64,000 nucleotides of DNA, from assembly GCF_000746025.2 (NCBI RefSeq), contig NZ_CP045798.1, forward strand, positions 3,741,412 through 3,805,411. The letters are read 5' to 3'. The notes beneath the pieces are model-generated. The model was not told the DNA's origin and ran no database searches. It saw nothing but the letters and a program-made list of their open reading frames with translations. Both the position numbers and the translations under genes were made by a program. Every line of letters begins with the position of its first letter. Within the stretch, counting starts at the first letter, position 1. The DNA comes from Thermanaerosceptrum fracticalcis (GTDB lineage: Bacteria; Bacillota; Peptococcia; DRI-13). Of the stretch, positions 1 to 7,865 are shown piece by piece.

Positions 1-123
1 GAAAGAATGAATGTGAAAACTGGCATTGATCTCGGAAAATTATTGGAAACAGCCAAGCTTGTTAAGGCCAAGATCATGTCGGAGCTGACGGGCCATATGG
101 TGAATGTGTGTAGTGTTTTGTGA
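1..123 (+). CDS. HMG-CoA lyase-like protein, C-terminal end (partial)
   Basis: Only the last 40 codons are in the window; the frame is open from base 1 to a TGA at 121-123. The residues TGIDLGKLLETAKLV followed by a short helix resemble the C-terminal end of hydroxymethylglutaryl-CoA lyase family aldolases. These enzymes are TIM barrels that cleave or form C-C bonds in acyl-CoA metabolism. Genes of this family often sit beside CaiB-type CoA-transferases, and a decayed one lies downstream at about 2436. An intrinsic terminator follows. The family call rests on a short tail, so it is moderate. Confidence 0.6.
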   Translation, partial: ERMNVKTGIDLGKLLETAKLVKAKIMSELTGHMVNVCSVL

Positions 124-173
124 GAAAAGGGAATCCTTGGTTTACCATTTTTTTATTACTAAAATCTTTGTTT

Positions 174-199
174 AATCACCCGTTGGGGTGATTTTTTTA
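174..199 (+). terminator. intrinsic terminator after the HMG-CoA lyase-like gene
   Basis: The stem AATCACCC (174-181) pairs with GGGGTGATT (185-193) around a GTT loop and is followed by a run of T. It separates the upstream gene from the sigma-54 activator. Confidence 0.85.
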
Positions 200-241
200 T
201 GATAAAATTTGAGCAAGGAAGAATCCCGGGAGGGATCAAAC

Positions 242-2140
242 ATGGAGAAAATCAAGATTGGCTGCTTGACCTATAAGCATCTAGATGCGTTGGCTCGGAG
301 TGCCATTAATAAAATCAACGATGACTCGATAGAGGTTGTCCTCATCGAGGGTTTAATGGAAAATTTAATAGAGAAAGTCAAGGAAGCTTTTACGGATAGC
401 GTGGAAATATTCGTGGGCGGTGGGGCCAATGCCGAAACGATTATGCAGGCCACCCAATACCCGGTGTTGAGAATACACTTGACAGGTTTGGATTATTTAG
501 AGGCTTTATTAAAAGCTAAAGAACTTGGTAAAAATGTGGGGATAGTGAGCTATAAATATCCTGTTTCTTTTGATTTAAATAAGCTAGAGAAAATGTCCGG
601 AATGAAAATTGTCCCTGTCATTTTTCATGATACGGATGAGCTGGAACAAAAACTCTTATCGTCAAACATTGAAGTCGTTATTGGTGCCAGTTTATCTATT
701 GAGATTGCAACAAAGCTGGGCCTAGGCACAGTTTTGATCTATCCCGGCGAAGATGCCATTATATCTACCATACGAGAAGCAAAAAACGTAGCTATTGCTT
801 TGCGTAAAGAAAGAGAAAAGTCGAAAATCTCCCAGGCTATTCTCGATTTTTCTTTGAGTGGTGTGATTGCTACAGACGCTAAAGGCCAGATTAATATCTA
901 TAATCCATCCGCCGAGAGAATACTTGGTATCAGTTCCCAGCAAGTTCTGGGTAAACCTTTGAAAAGCACATTCCCGGAACTTAACATGGAGGATGTTTTA
1001 AAAACAGGGATGCCGCAAATAGAAAGTGTTGAACAGGTAAATGGCACAGAAATAGTCATAAACCGGGTTCCCATTGAAAATGGCGGGAAAATATTCGGTT
1101 CGGTAGCCACTTTCCAAAAGGTTTCCGATATTCAAAGAACGGAACATAAAATTCGCTTATTAAACAAATTGAAGGGCTTCTCGGCGAAGGCTAATTTTTC
1201 GGATATCATAGGCAGTTCTAAAATTATGCAGTCTATAATTGAAAAGGCCAAGATCTATGCCAAAACCAATTCCAACATCCTGATTTATGGTGAGACAGGT
1301 GTAGGTAAAGAAATCTTTGCCCAGAGTATTCATAATTACAGCTTCCGGCAGAATGGTCCTTTTGTGGCCATCAATTGTGCTGCTTTACCCGAAAATCTCC
1401 TGGAAAGCGAACTCTTTGGGTATGATGAGGGGGCCTTTACGGGCAGTCGTAAAGGAGGTAAAGCTGGGCTCTTTGAACTCGCCCATAAAGGGACCATCTT
1501 TTTAGATGAGATCGGCGAAATTTCTCTGGCTTTACAGGCCCGGCTGCTCAGGGTTATACAAGAAAAAGAAGTCATTAGGATAGGGGGTGATGCTGTAATC
1601 CCGGTCGATATCCGGATTATTGCCGCCACCAATAAAAAACTGGAAGATAAGATGCCTTATGAGTTTCGTGATGACCTCTATTACAGGTTAAATGTCTTGC
1701 AATTGACAATTCCGGCGCTCCGGCAGCGTAAAGAAGATATTCGAGACTTGTTTTTGCGGTTTCTCAAAAAACATCTTAATATAAATCAACTTAGCGAAGA
1801 CATGATTGAGCATATACTCCCTGTATTAACATTATATTCCTGGCCCGGGAACATCCGGGAGCTGCAAAATGTTGTGGAACGCTTTGCTGTTCTTTTTAAT
1901 AACACCATTAGGCTTAACAATTATTTAATTAGGGAACTGCTGGTTACTTCTATTGGTGAGGATAAATTGGTTAATGATCTTTTGCGGCAGTTTAACTATC
2001 ATTCAACTGATAAAATAAAAGGGAAAGAAATATCCAGCGAGTTAATAGAAAAACTTGAGTTGGTTTTCCCGGATAACAAAAGTAAAATTGCAGAAAAACT
2101 GGGGATTAGCAGGACTACTTTATGGAGAAGCACAAAATAG
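242..2140 (+). CDS. PrpR-type sigma-54-dependent transcriptional activator
   Basis: The 632-residue protein activates sigma-54 promoters. In order it has a PrpR_N sensor domain (about residues 1-185), a PAS domain (about 190-305), an AAA+ ATPase and a C-terminal Fis-type helix-turn-helix ending in LGISRTTLWR. The AAA+ domain shows Walker A GETGVGKE near 350, the sigma-54 contact loop as GAFTGS near 397 (usually GAFTGA) and Walker B FLDEIGE near 420. I chose ATG 242 because GGAGGG lies just upstream; a TTG at 209 in the same frame is less likely. PrpR_N proteins are known to sense organic-acid or CoA intermediates. A -24/-12 promoter lies about 100 bases after the stop, so the CaiB-remnant/TRAP unit is the likely target. 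Confidence 0.93.
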   Translation: MEKIKIGCLTYKHLDALARSAINKINDDSIEVVLIEGLMENLIEKVKEAFTDSVEIFVGGGANAETIMQATQYPVLRIHLTGLDYLEALLKAKELGKNVGIVSYKYPVSFDLNKLEKMSGMKIVPVIFHDTDELEQKLLSSNIEVVIGASLSIEIATKLGLGTVLIYPGEDAIISTIREAKNVAIALRKEREKSKISQAILDFSLSGVIATDAKGQINIYNPSAERILGISSQQVLGKPLKSTFPELNMEDVLKTGMPQIESVEQVNGTEIVINRVPIENGGKIFGSVATFQKVSDIQRTEHKIRLLNKLKGFSAKANFSDIIGSSKIMQSIIEKAKIYAKTNSNILIYGETGVGKEIFAQSIHNYSFRQNGPFVAINCAALPENLLESELFGYDEGAFTGSRKGGKAGLFELAHKGTIFLDEIGEISLALQARLLRVIQEKEVIRIGGDAVIPVDIRIIAATNKKLEDKMPYEFRDDLYYRLNVLQLTIPALRQRKEDIRDLFLRFLKKHLNINQLSEDMIEHILPVLTLYSWPGNIRELQNVVERFAVLFNNTIRLNNYLIRELLVTSIGEDKLVNDLLRQFNYHSTDKIKGKEISSELIEKLELVFPDNKSKIAEKLGISRTTLWRSTK

Positions 2141-2160
2141 TTTTCCGCATAAATCGAATA

Positions 2161-2196
2161 TGTTTCATTTTTTATGAGGAAAGGGCATTTGAAACA
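2161..2196. promoter_or_regulatory. inverted repeat, candidate enhancer for the sigma-54 activator
   Basis: TGTTTCA (2161-2167) and TGAAACA (2190-2196) are perfect inverted 7-mers. They lie about 45-80 bases upstream of the -24/-12 promoter, within the range where enhancer-binding proteins dock. Binding is inferred from position and symmetry only. Confidence 0.45.
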
Positions 2197-2238
2197 CAAT
2201 GTTCTTTCTTTTTTCTTAATTAATGGGGATTTTTTTGT

Positions 2239-2254
2239 TGGCATGAATGTTGCA
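2239..2254 (+). promoter_or_regulatory. sigma-54 (-24/-12) promoter
   Basis: TGGCAT at 2239-2244 and TTGCA at 2250-2254 match the TGGCAC-N5-TTGCA consensus, with exactly ten bases between the invariant GG (2240-2241) and GC (2252-2253). The start of transcription would fall near 2265. It lies just after a PrpR-type activator gene and reads toward the CaiB remnant and dctPQM. Confidence 0.85.
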
Positions 2255-2435
2255 ATTATATAAAGTGGGATGAACCGCGGAGTCCCTTGAAGTACTTCTA
2301 GATGGAAAATTGAGAAAGTTACAAAAGGGGTGAGTTTTCGGTGGGAATGACCTTAGCAGAAAAAATTCTGGCCCGGAAGGCAGGAAAAGCATCGGTTTGG
2401 AGAGAAAAAGATGACTAAATTTATTGCAAGGTTTC

Positions 2436-2830
2436 TTGGATGGCCTTAGGCTGCTTGAACTGACAAGGGTACTGGAGGAGCTGTTCAATAGTATGATGTT
2501 GGCTGATATGGGAGCTGAAGTCATTATAAAAATAAAGCACTTGTTCCGCGAGGTGATAGCATGCAGTTAGGGCCGTTTATAAATGGAAAAATTTTACTAG
2601 ATGAACCTAAATGGGAATGGTCTAAGACAATTTAGTCAAAACGTTATGTAAAGTTATAGGTAAACTGGTTTCAAACGAGGGTTTAGACAAAAACTAAAAC
2701 GATCTAGAGGTATACGAGCTAAAGTCCATCCATAGAAGAATGGACAAATCAAAGAACTGTGGATGAAATTGTGGACCTGCTTTTAGGATAGGGAGTGACG
2801 GCATCCATAAAATTCTGCGGATTTAATTAA
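2436..2830 (+). pseudogene. decayed CaiB/BaiF-type CoA-transferase
   Basis: This stretch has no intact gene but keeps both ends of a CaiB/BaiF (formyl-CoA transferase) family protein. Bases 2436-2570 encode LDGLRLLELTRVL...MMLADMGAEV, the family's N-terminal signature, before a stop. A shifted frame at 2561 gives GPFINGK, which fits the next segment. Bases 2726-2800 encode IEEWTNQRTVDEIVDLLL, a stop, then GVTASIK, which matches the family's C-terminal part. Most of the roughly 400 codons between are gone. With the HMG-CoA lyase-like end upstream it suggests a lost acyl-CoA pathway. No other gene is seen between 2140 and 3014. Confidence 0.8.
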
Positions 2831-3013
2831 AATAAAAATAAACAGAATTCAACGGAAATTTAGTTCATGTTTGCAGTTAGTGTAAGTTCCTGATTTATAG
2901 GAGATTCTTAAATGTCAAGTGCACGGGATATATTCATATAGGGGAGACAGGAAAGTTTTACTGATATTATTTGAATCTTTTAGAAAAATATTTTAATAGA
3001 GGAGGAGAATAGT

Positions 3014-4030
3014 TTGAAGAATATTAAGTCGTTAACCTTATTTATGATCTTTATCCTGATGTTTACACTCTTTACGGGTTGTTCTTCGGGCGGCAATCAG
3101 GATACAAATTCAAGCGCCAAGGGTAAAGTTGTCCTAAAACTTGGTCATACCGGCGCCCCTGACCATCATTACCAGGAAGCTTCACTGATGTTTGCCAAGA
3201 AAGTAGCTGAAAAAACCAATAATCTGGTGGAGATTAAGGTTTTCCCGTCAGATCAGTTGGGTAAACAAAATGAACTAATAGAGGGTGCTCAACTGGGAAC
3301 AGTAGATATGGTCTTAACCTCCGATGTACAACTATCTAGTTTTGAACCACTGCTGGGCGTTGTAAACCTGCCCTTTCTCTTTAAGGATTTTGACCATGTA
3401 ACCAAAGTATTTAATGGACCTGTAGGGGATAAACTTGCTGCCGCTCTTGATAAGAAAGGCTTAACGGTTCTTGGCTGGTGGGAAAATGGATTCCGGCATA
3501 TCACCAACTCAAAGCGACCAATCAATACGCCCGCTGATTTGAAAGGATTAAAAATCAGAACCCCAAACGGTGCCGTTTTCGTGGATACCTTTAATATGCT
3601 GGGGGCCAGCGCAACTCCTATGTCTTTTGGTGAGCTATATTCAGCGCTGCAACTGAAGACCGTGGACGGACAGGAAAACCCGACTACCCACATTTTGACG
3701 CAGAAATACTATGAAGTTCAGTCTTATTTATCATTATCAAATCACATACATGTTGTGGAGCCATTGTTAATAAGCAAAGTAGTGTATGAAAAACTAAGTT
3801 CTGAATACCAGAAGGCCCTGAAAGAAGCTGCAAAAGAAGTATCCATATGGGAATTTGAGAAAGTTAAAACAATGGAAGCGGGCGAAATTGAAGAGCTTAA
3901 GAAAAAGGGTATGAAGGTTAACACGGTAAACCTTCAGGCATTCCAGGAAGCCACAAAAGAAATATATGCAAAATACGAGCCTAAGTTTACAAAGGAACTT
4001 ATTGAAGAAATCCGGGCAGCAGGTAAATAA
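3014..4030 (+). CDS. dctP: TRAP transporter substrate-binding protein, DctP family
   Basis: A 338-residue lipoprotein that captures an organic acid outside the membrane for a TRAP transporter. The signal peptide ends in LFTGC, with the lipidated cysteine at residue 23. The family core follows, including GLKIRTP near residue 178; the arginine of this motif normally salt-bridges the substrate carboxylate. The start is TTG with GGAGGAG seven bases upstream. dctQ and dctM follow. The substrate is not determined; the sigma-54/PrpR context and lost CoA enzymes point to a carboxylate. Transcription from the promoter at 2239 would have a very long leader because the intervening gene is decayed. Confidence 0.93.
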   Translation: MKNIKSLTLFMIFILMFTLFTGCSSGGNQDTNSSAKGKVVLKLGHTGAPDHHYQEASLMFAKKVAEKTNNLVEIKVFPSDQLGKQNELIEGAQLGTVDMVLTSDVQLSSFEPLLGVVNLPFLFKDFDHVTKVFNGPVGDKLAAALDKKGLTVLGWWENGFRHITNSKRPINTPADLKGLKIRTPNGAVFVDTFNMLGASATPMSFGELYSALQLKTVDGQENPTTHILTQKYYEVQSYLSLSNHIHVVEPLLISKVVYEKLSSEYQKALKEAAKEVSIWEFEKVKTMEAGEIEELKKKGMKVNTVNLQAFQEATKEIYAKYEPKFTKELIEEIRAAGK

Positions 4031-4076
4031 CCTTACAAGTAAAGCATTAGACCGCAATATCATTTTAAAAAACGGA

Positions 4077-4102
4077 TACCAGGCAGCGTACGCTGCCTGG
4101 TA
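4077..4102. repeat. perfect 26-bp palindrome between dctP and dctQ
   Basis: TACCAGGCAGCG (4077-4088) and CGCTGCCTGGTA (4091-4102) are perfect inverted arms around TA. There is no T-run, so it is not a classic terminator. Stem-loops here can stabilise the upstream mRNA so that the binding protein is made in excess over the membrane subunits. That role is inferred. Confidence 0.8.
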
Positions 4103-4127
4103 ATCCCTCAAGGTGGGTGACAGAAAA

Positions 4128-4640
4128 ATGTACCAGGCATTTAAGAATTTCAATCGTTTAGCGAATGAGGGTGCAAAAGTTATTATAATTTTTTCTCTAA
4201 TTATAATGACTATTCTTGTTTTTTCCCAGGTTGTTTTTCGCTATGTCTTGAAGGAGTCTTTATCATGGTCAGAGGAATTGGCACGATACTTTTTTATTTG
4301 GCTTACATTCATAGGAGCAAGTGTTGCGGCCCGGGAAAAATCCCATATATGTGTTGCGGAATTTATAGCTAGGATAAAACAAAATAAACTCCGCAAAATG
4401 TTGATGGTATTTGCCAATTTACTCAGCATATCTTTTCTCGCCATATTAATTCGCTACGGAGTACCCATAGCGCAGAGAATTATAAAACTTAAACAGGTGT
4501 CTCCCTCCATGCCGTTTCTCTATGTGGGTATCGTTTATATTGCGATACCTATTGGAAGTCTACTTATGTTATTTAATTTGCTGGAAATTTTTATCGAGAC
4601 CTGGTTTGACAGGGAAGGGCAAAAAGGAGGGGAACATTAA
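4128..4640 (+). CDS. dctQ: TRAP transporter small membrane subunit, DctQ family
   Basis: A 170-residue protein with four hydrophobic segments, the usual size and layout of the TRAP small subunit. SLSWSEELARYFFIWLTFIGA is the recognisable family stretch. ATG 4128 has AAGGTGG about ten bases upstream; a GTG at 4113 would add five residues. The last base of its TAA stop is the A of the dctM ATG, so translation is probably coupled. It joins DctM in the membrane to pair substrate uptake with a sodium gradient. Confidence 0.9.
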   Translation: MYQAFKNFNRLANEGAKVIIIFSLIIMTILVFSQVVFRYVLKESLSWSEELARYFFIWLTFIGASVAAREKSHICVAEFIARIKQNKLRKMLMVFANLLSISFLAILIRYGVPIAQRIIKLKQVSPSMPFLYVGIVYIAIPIGSLLMLFNLLEIFIETWFDREGQKGGEH

Positions 4641-5914
4641 TGGGTGTAACATTGTTTATTGTATTTGCTGCGCTTGTTTTACTAAGCGTACCAATTGCCA
4701 TATCCCTGGGGTTAGCTTCCATGATAGCCATTTTTCTTCACAGTAAACTTTCCTTAATGGTAGTAGTGCAAAAAATATTCGGCGGAGTCGATTCTTTTAC
4801 CCTTATGGCAATTCCTTTCTTTATACTAGCCGGAAATATCATGTCAGTAGGAGGGGTCTCCAATCGCCTTGTGGATCTTGCAGGTTCCATATTGGGGAGA
4901 ATTACCGGTGGTTTAGCCCTTGTCTCTACAGTAGCCTGTACTTTTTTTGGGGCCATATCTGGGTCGGCCCCTGCTACCACAGCAGCTATTGGTTCTGTTA
5001 TGGTTGGACCAATGGTTAAAAGGGGTTATGACAAAGAATTTGCCGCCGCTACTGTGGCTGCATCGGGTACCATAGGTCTGTTGATTCCTCCCAGTATTAC
5101 TATGGTACTCTACGGTGTTATCGCTGGGGTCTCCATCGGAAAACTGTTTTTAGGAGGAATTATTCCGGGGTTATTGATGTGTGTTGTCTTAATGGTTGTT
5201 GAATATCTAATTTCAAAAAAGAAAAGATATCACGGTGATGAGCCTGCTAACTTAAGTTCTATAGTAAAAGCATTTAAGAGGAGTACTCTTGCTCTTCTCA
5301 TGCCTGTAATAATTTTGGGCGGCATATACGGAGGTATTTTTACACCAACGGAAGCTGCAGTTGTTGCAGTAGTATACGGTATTATTGTAGGTGTATTTGT
5401 TTATAAAGAACTAAAATTAAAAGATCTGCCTGCAATCTTTTTAAGCTCAGGTAAAAGTACGGCAATCATCATGTATCTGGTTGCAACGGCTCATATATTC
5501 AGTTATCTCCTAGCCAGTGAAGAAATTCCTCAACAGTTTACCCAACTAATGTTAGGATTTTCAACAAATCCGACAATAATATTAATAATAATTATTTTCT
5601 CTCTATTGATAGTTGGCACATTTTTAGACAATGCGGTAGCTATGGTTCTATTAACACCCATATTCTATCCGGTTATCAGCCAGATAGGGATTGATCCGGT
5701 ATTCTTCGGGATTATTATGGTATTTGGGTTGGCTATAGGTCAGGTTACCCCGCCCGTAGGTTTGTGCTTATTTGTAGCATGTAATATCTCGGGTGTTTCT
5801 ATTGAGAAACTCTCCAAGGCTGTAGTTCCCTCTATAGTAGCATTAATCATACTACTGCTAACACTTTCTTTTTTCCCGGAAGTAATTCTTTATATACCAA
5901 ATAAAGTAATGTAA
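4640..5914 (+). CDS. dctM: TRAP transporter large permease, DctM family
   Basis: A 424-residue integral membrane protein with about twelve hydrophobic segments. Family marks include FFGAISGSAPATTAAIGSVM, the LIPPSI loop, FTPTEAA and the C-terminal GQVTPPVG hairpin. It forms the ion-coupled channel of the TRAP transporter with DctQ and takes substrate from DctP. Its start overlaps the dctQ stop by one base. A terminator lies about 200 bases after the gene, and that gap holds no other gene. Confidence 0.94.
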   Translation: MGVTLFIVFAALVLLSVPIAISLGLASMIAIFLHSKLSLMVVVQKIFGGVDSFTLMAIPFFILAGNIMSVGGVSNRLVDLAGSILGRITGGLALVSTVACTFFGAISGSAPATTAAIGSVMVGPMVKRGYDKEFAAATVAASGTIGLLIPPSITMVLYGVIAGVSIGKLFLGGIIPGLLMCVVLMVVEYLISKKKRYHGDEPANLSSIVKAFKRSTLALLMPVIILGGIYGGIFTPTEAAVVAVVYGIIVGVFVYKELKLKDLPAIFLSSGKSTAIIMYLVATAHIFSYLLASEEIPQQFTQLMLGFSTNPTIILIIIIFSLLIVGTFLDNAVAMVLLTPIFYPVISQIGIDPVFFGIIMVFGLAIGQVTPPVGLCLFVACNISGVSIEKLSKAVVPSIVALIILLLTLSFFPEVILYIPNKVM

Positions 5915-6110
5915 TTCTCGTGATGTCTATGGATTAAATAGCAATAAGCAGAACTTACCTTAACTCCTGATACTAACTTGTTATATTCAATAAACTACAC
6001 TGTCAGTATACCACCCGGGGTCAGTAAAAGTTTTAGAAGGGATCTTAACATTGGATTATACCTTTAGCTTGCTATAATGCCGGAGACAATTAAATCACGA
6101 ATGCCAGTAA

Positions 6111-6145
6111 AAAACCTGTCATCGCTTAAGATGACAGGTTTTTCT
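6111..6145. terminator. intrinsic terminator after dctM, probably bidirectional
   Basis: AACCTGTCATC (6113-6123) pairs with GATGACAGGTT (6130-6140), with T-runs on both strands. It closes the TRAP unit. Between the dctM stop at 5914 and this hairpin I see no gene. Confidence 0.85.
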
Positions 6146-6155
6146 TTCTCGATAC

Positions 6156-6310
6156 TACATAATCAGTACGCCTACGATGAGGGTAGCAACAAAGCCTATG
6201 ATAACAGGGATAAAGTTCTTCTGGCCAGTTCCAGGGGGTCAACCCACAGATAGCGGCTACAGGGATTAAACCCCAGGGAATAATGGTCCGCCTCCGGTCC
6301 AGACTCCGGC
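6156..6310 (-). pseudogene. decayed copy of the C-terminal end of the neighbouring permease
   Basis: This stretch repeats, with changes, the 3' end of the permease gene that begins its stop at 6314. Compare AGTTCTTCTGGCCAGTTCC here with AGTTCCTTCTGGCCAGTTCC in the intact gene. Single-base losses shift the frame in at least two places, so it cannot make the tail. It is either the remnant of a tandem paralogue or a partial duplication. Confidence 0.8.
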
Positions 6311-6313
6311 AAT

Positions 6314-7687
6314 TTAGATGAGAAAGATCGCGACAATGGTTGTGGCCAAAAAACCAATAATTACCGGTATAAAGTTCCTTCTGGCCAGTTCCAGGGGGTC
6401 AACACCACAGATAGCGGCTACAGGAATTAATCCCCAGGGTATGATGGTTCCTCCTCCTACCCAGATGGCAGAAATTTGCCCCAAGGCTGCTAAAACTCCA
6501 ATATTACCGTTAATGGCCTTGCCGAAGGTTTGGGCCAGAGAGCCTACAAGGGGCAAGCCGGAAAACCCGGAGCCGTCCAAACCCGTAATGCCGCCGATAA
6601 TGAGCTGGAGAAAAGCCACAGGAGCTGCAGATAAGGGCGCTCGTTGTGATAAAAACAATCCAATATCTGTCAAAAGACCGGTGGCGTTTTCACCCAGGAT
6701 GGCTTTGGCAGTACCTTCAGAGCCTAAGAAGAAAAAGGCGCCGATCACGATTACGGGGGAAAAAATTTTGATTCCGAACATAAAACCGTCCCGTACAAAA
6801 TCTGTAACTTTTTCCAGAGCTTCTCCCTTAAATTCCACGATAGAGATTAAGGCCATGATGGCCAGGGCTGTACCCCCGATGAGGGCTGTAGCGTCACCGC
6901 CTTTAAGGTCCAGAGCCAACATGGCAATAACGTCAATGATAAAGAGGGCGGGAATAAGAAAAGCAAAGATTTTGGCGGTCTCACTAGCCTTTATGGGCGT
7001 TCCTTCGGTATAAGCCAGGGCTTCCTTGGCATATTTTCCTTGATTGGTCTTCAGGTCTTTTTGCAGCATAAAATATGCCGTTACCGTAGTAACCACAGCC
7101 ATCACAATGAACAGGGGGGCACCCGGATAGGTAACCATAGTTGCATCAGCTAAACCTGCTGCTTTGGCGGTAACACCAGGAGCGCCCTGAATAATCCAGT
7201 CACTGGAAAGACCTACCCCGTGACCAAAAAGGTTCATGGCAATGGCAGCCCCGATAGCAGGAAGTCCGGCCTTGACAGCTACGGGGAGGAGCAAGGCACC
7301 GATCAGGGCTACGGCAGGGGATGGCCACACAAACCAGGAAACAATGAGCATACCCAGACCTAATACCCAAAAGGCAACGGCAGGATTAACCATAAGTTTT
7401 GAAGCTGGTCTGGCAATCAAAGCATCGATTCCTGTAGCTGACATGGCTTTAGACATGGCTACAACAAGAGAAATAACCGTAATGATGCCTAAAAATTCAT
7501 TGCCTGCTGCCACCAAGGCGTTGAACATAATTTGGATAGTGGTAACCAGTTTGCCACTGAATACAAAACCGATGATAAAGAGCCCCACAATACAGGGTAA
7601 TACTGTATCGCGGCGCATGACCATGGTTGCGATCACTATTCCCACCATTAACAGATAGATCCAGTGAATTGCAGTTAATGTAACCAT
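6314..7687 (-). CDS. ion-transporter superfamily permease (GntP/CitMHS-like)
   Basis: A 457-residue protein that is almost entirely hydrophobic, with about twelve membrane segments and the small-residue loop VGLSSDWIIQGAPGVTAKAAG in mid-protein. It looks like an organic-anion permease of the gluconate/citrate (ion transporter) type; I cannot name the substrate. ATG 7687 has AGGAGG six bases upstream (written on the minus strand); an upstream ATG at 7732 lacks a ribosome site. No terminator is clear immediately after it because a decayed copy of its own tail lies there. It shares orientation with the NSS transporter but has its own leader and probably its own promoter. Confidence 0.75.
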   Translation of the reverse strand: MVTLTAIHWIYLLMVGIVIATMVMRRDTVLPCIVGLFIIGFVFSGKLVTTIQIMFNALVAAGNEFLGIITVISLVVAMSKAMSATGIDALIARPASKLMVNPAVAFWVLGLGMLIVSWFVWPSPAVALIGALLLPVAVKAGLPAIGAAIAMNLFGHGVGLSSDWIIQGAPGVTAKAAGLADATMVTYPGAPLFIVMAVVTTVTAYFMLQKDLKTNQGKYAKEALAYTEGTPIKASETAKIFAFLIPALFIIDVIAMLALDLKGGDATALIGGTALAIMALISIVEFKGEALEKVTDFVRDGFMFGIKIFSPVIVIGAFFFLGSEGTAKAILGENATGLLTDIGLFLSQRAPLSAAPVAFLQLIIGGITGLDGSGFSGLPLVGSLAQTFGKAINGNIGVLAALGQISAIWVGGGTIIPWGLIPVAAICGVDPLELARRNFIPVIIGFLATTIVAIFLI

Positions 7688-7833
7688 TTTATACCTCCTG
7701 TATAGAACATTGATTAAAATAATGGAGGACAATCCTATTTAACTTAAGACATGTCTTAGTTTTCCACAGAAATAGCAAATTATGTCTAATAGGCAAGGGA
7801 AAATTTATTAAGATAGTTTTCTGGCATAATAAA

Positions 7834-7856
7834 AGGGCCGGTGTTGGACCGGCCCT
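7834..7856 (-). terminator. intrinsic terminator after the NSS transporter gene
   Basis: AGGGCCGGT (7834-7842) pairs with ACCGGCCCT (7848-7856). Read on the minus strand it is followed by TTTTATTAT. It separates the NSS transporter from the permease downstream. Confidence 0.85.
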
Positions 7857-7865
7857 GAACAAAGG

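Noticed and set aside
6318..7013. 231-codon plus-strand open frame
   Set aside because: It lies opposite the permease and has an antisense-type composition rich in Pro, Ala and Lys; no start signal.
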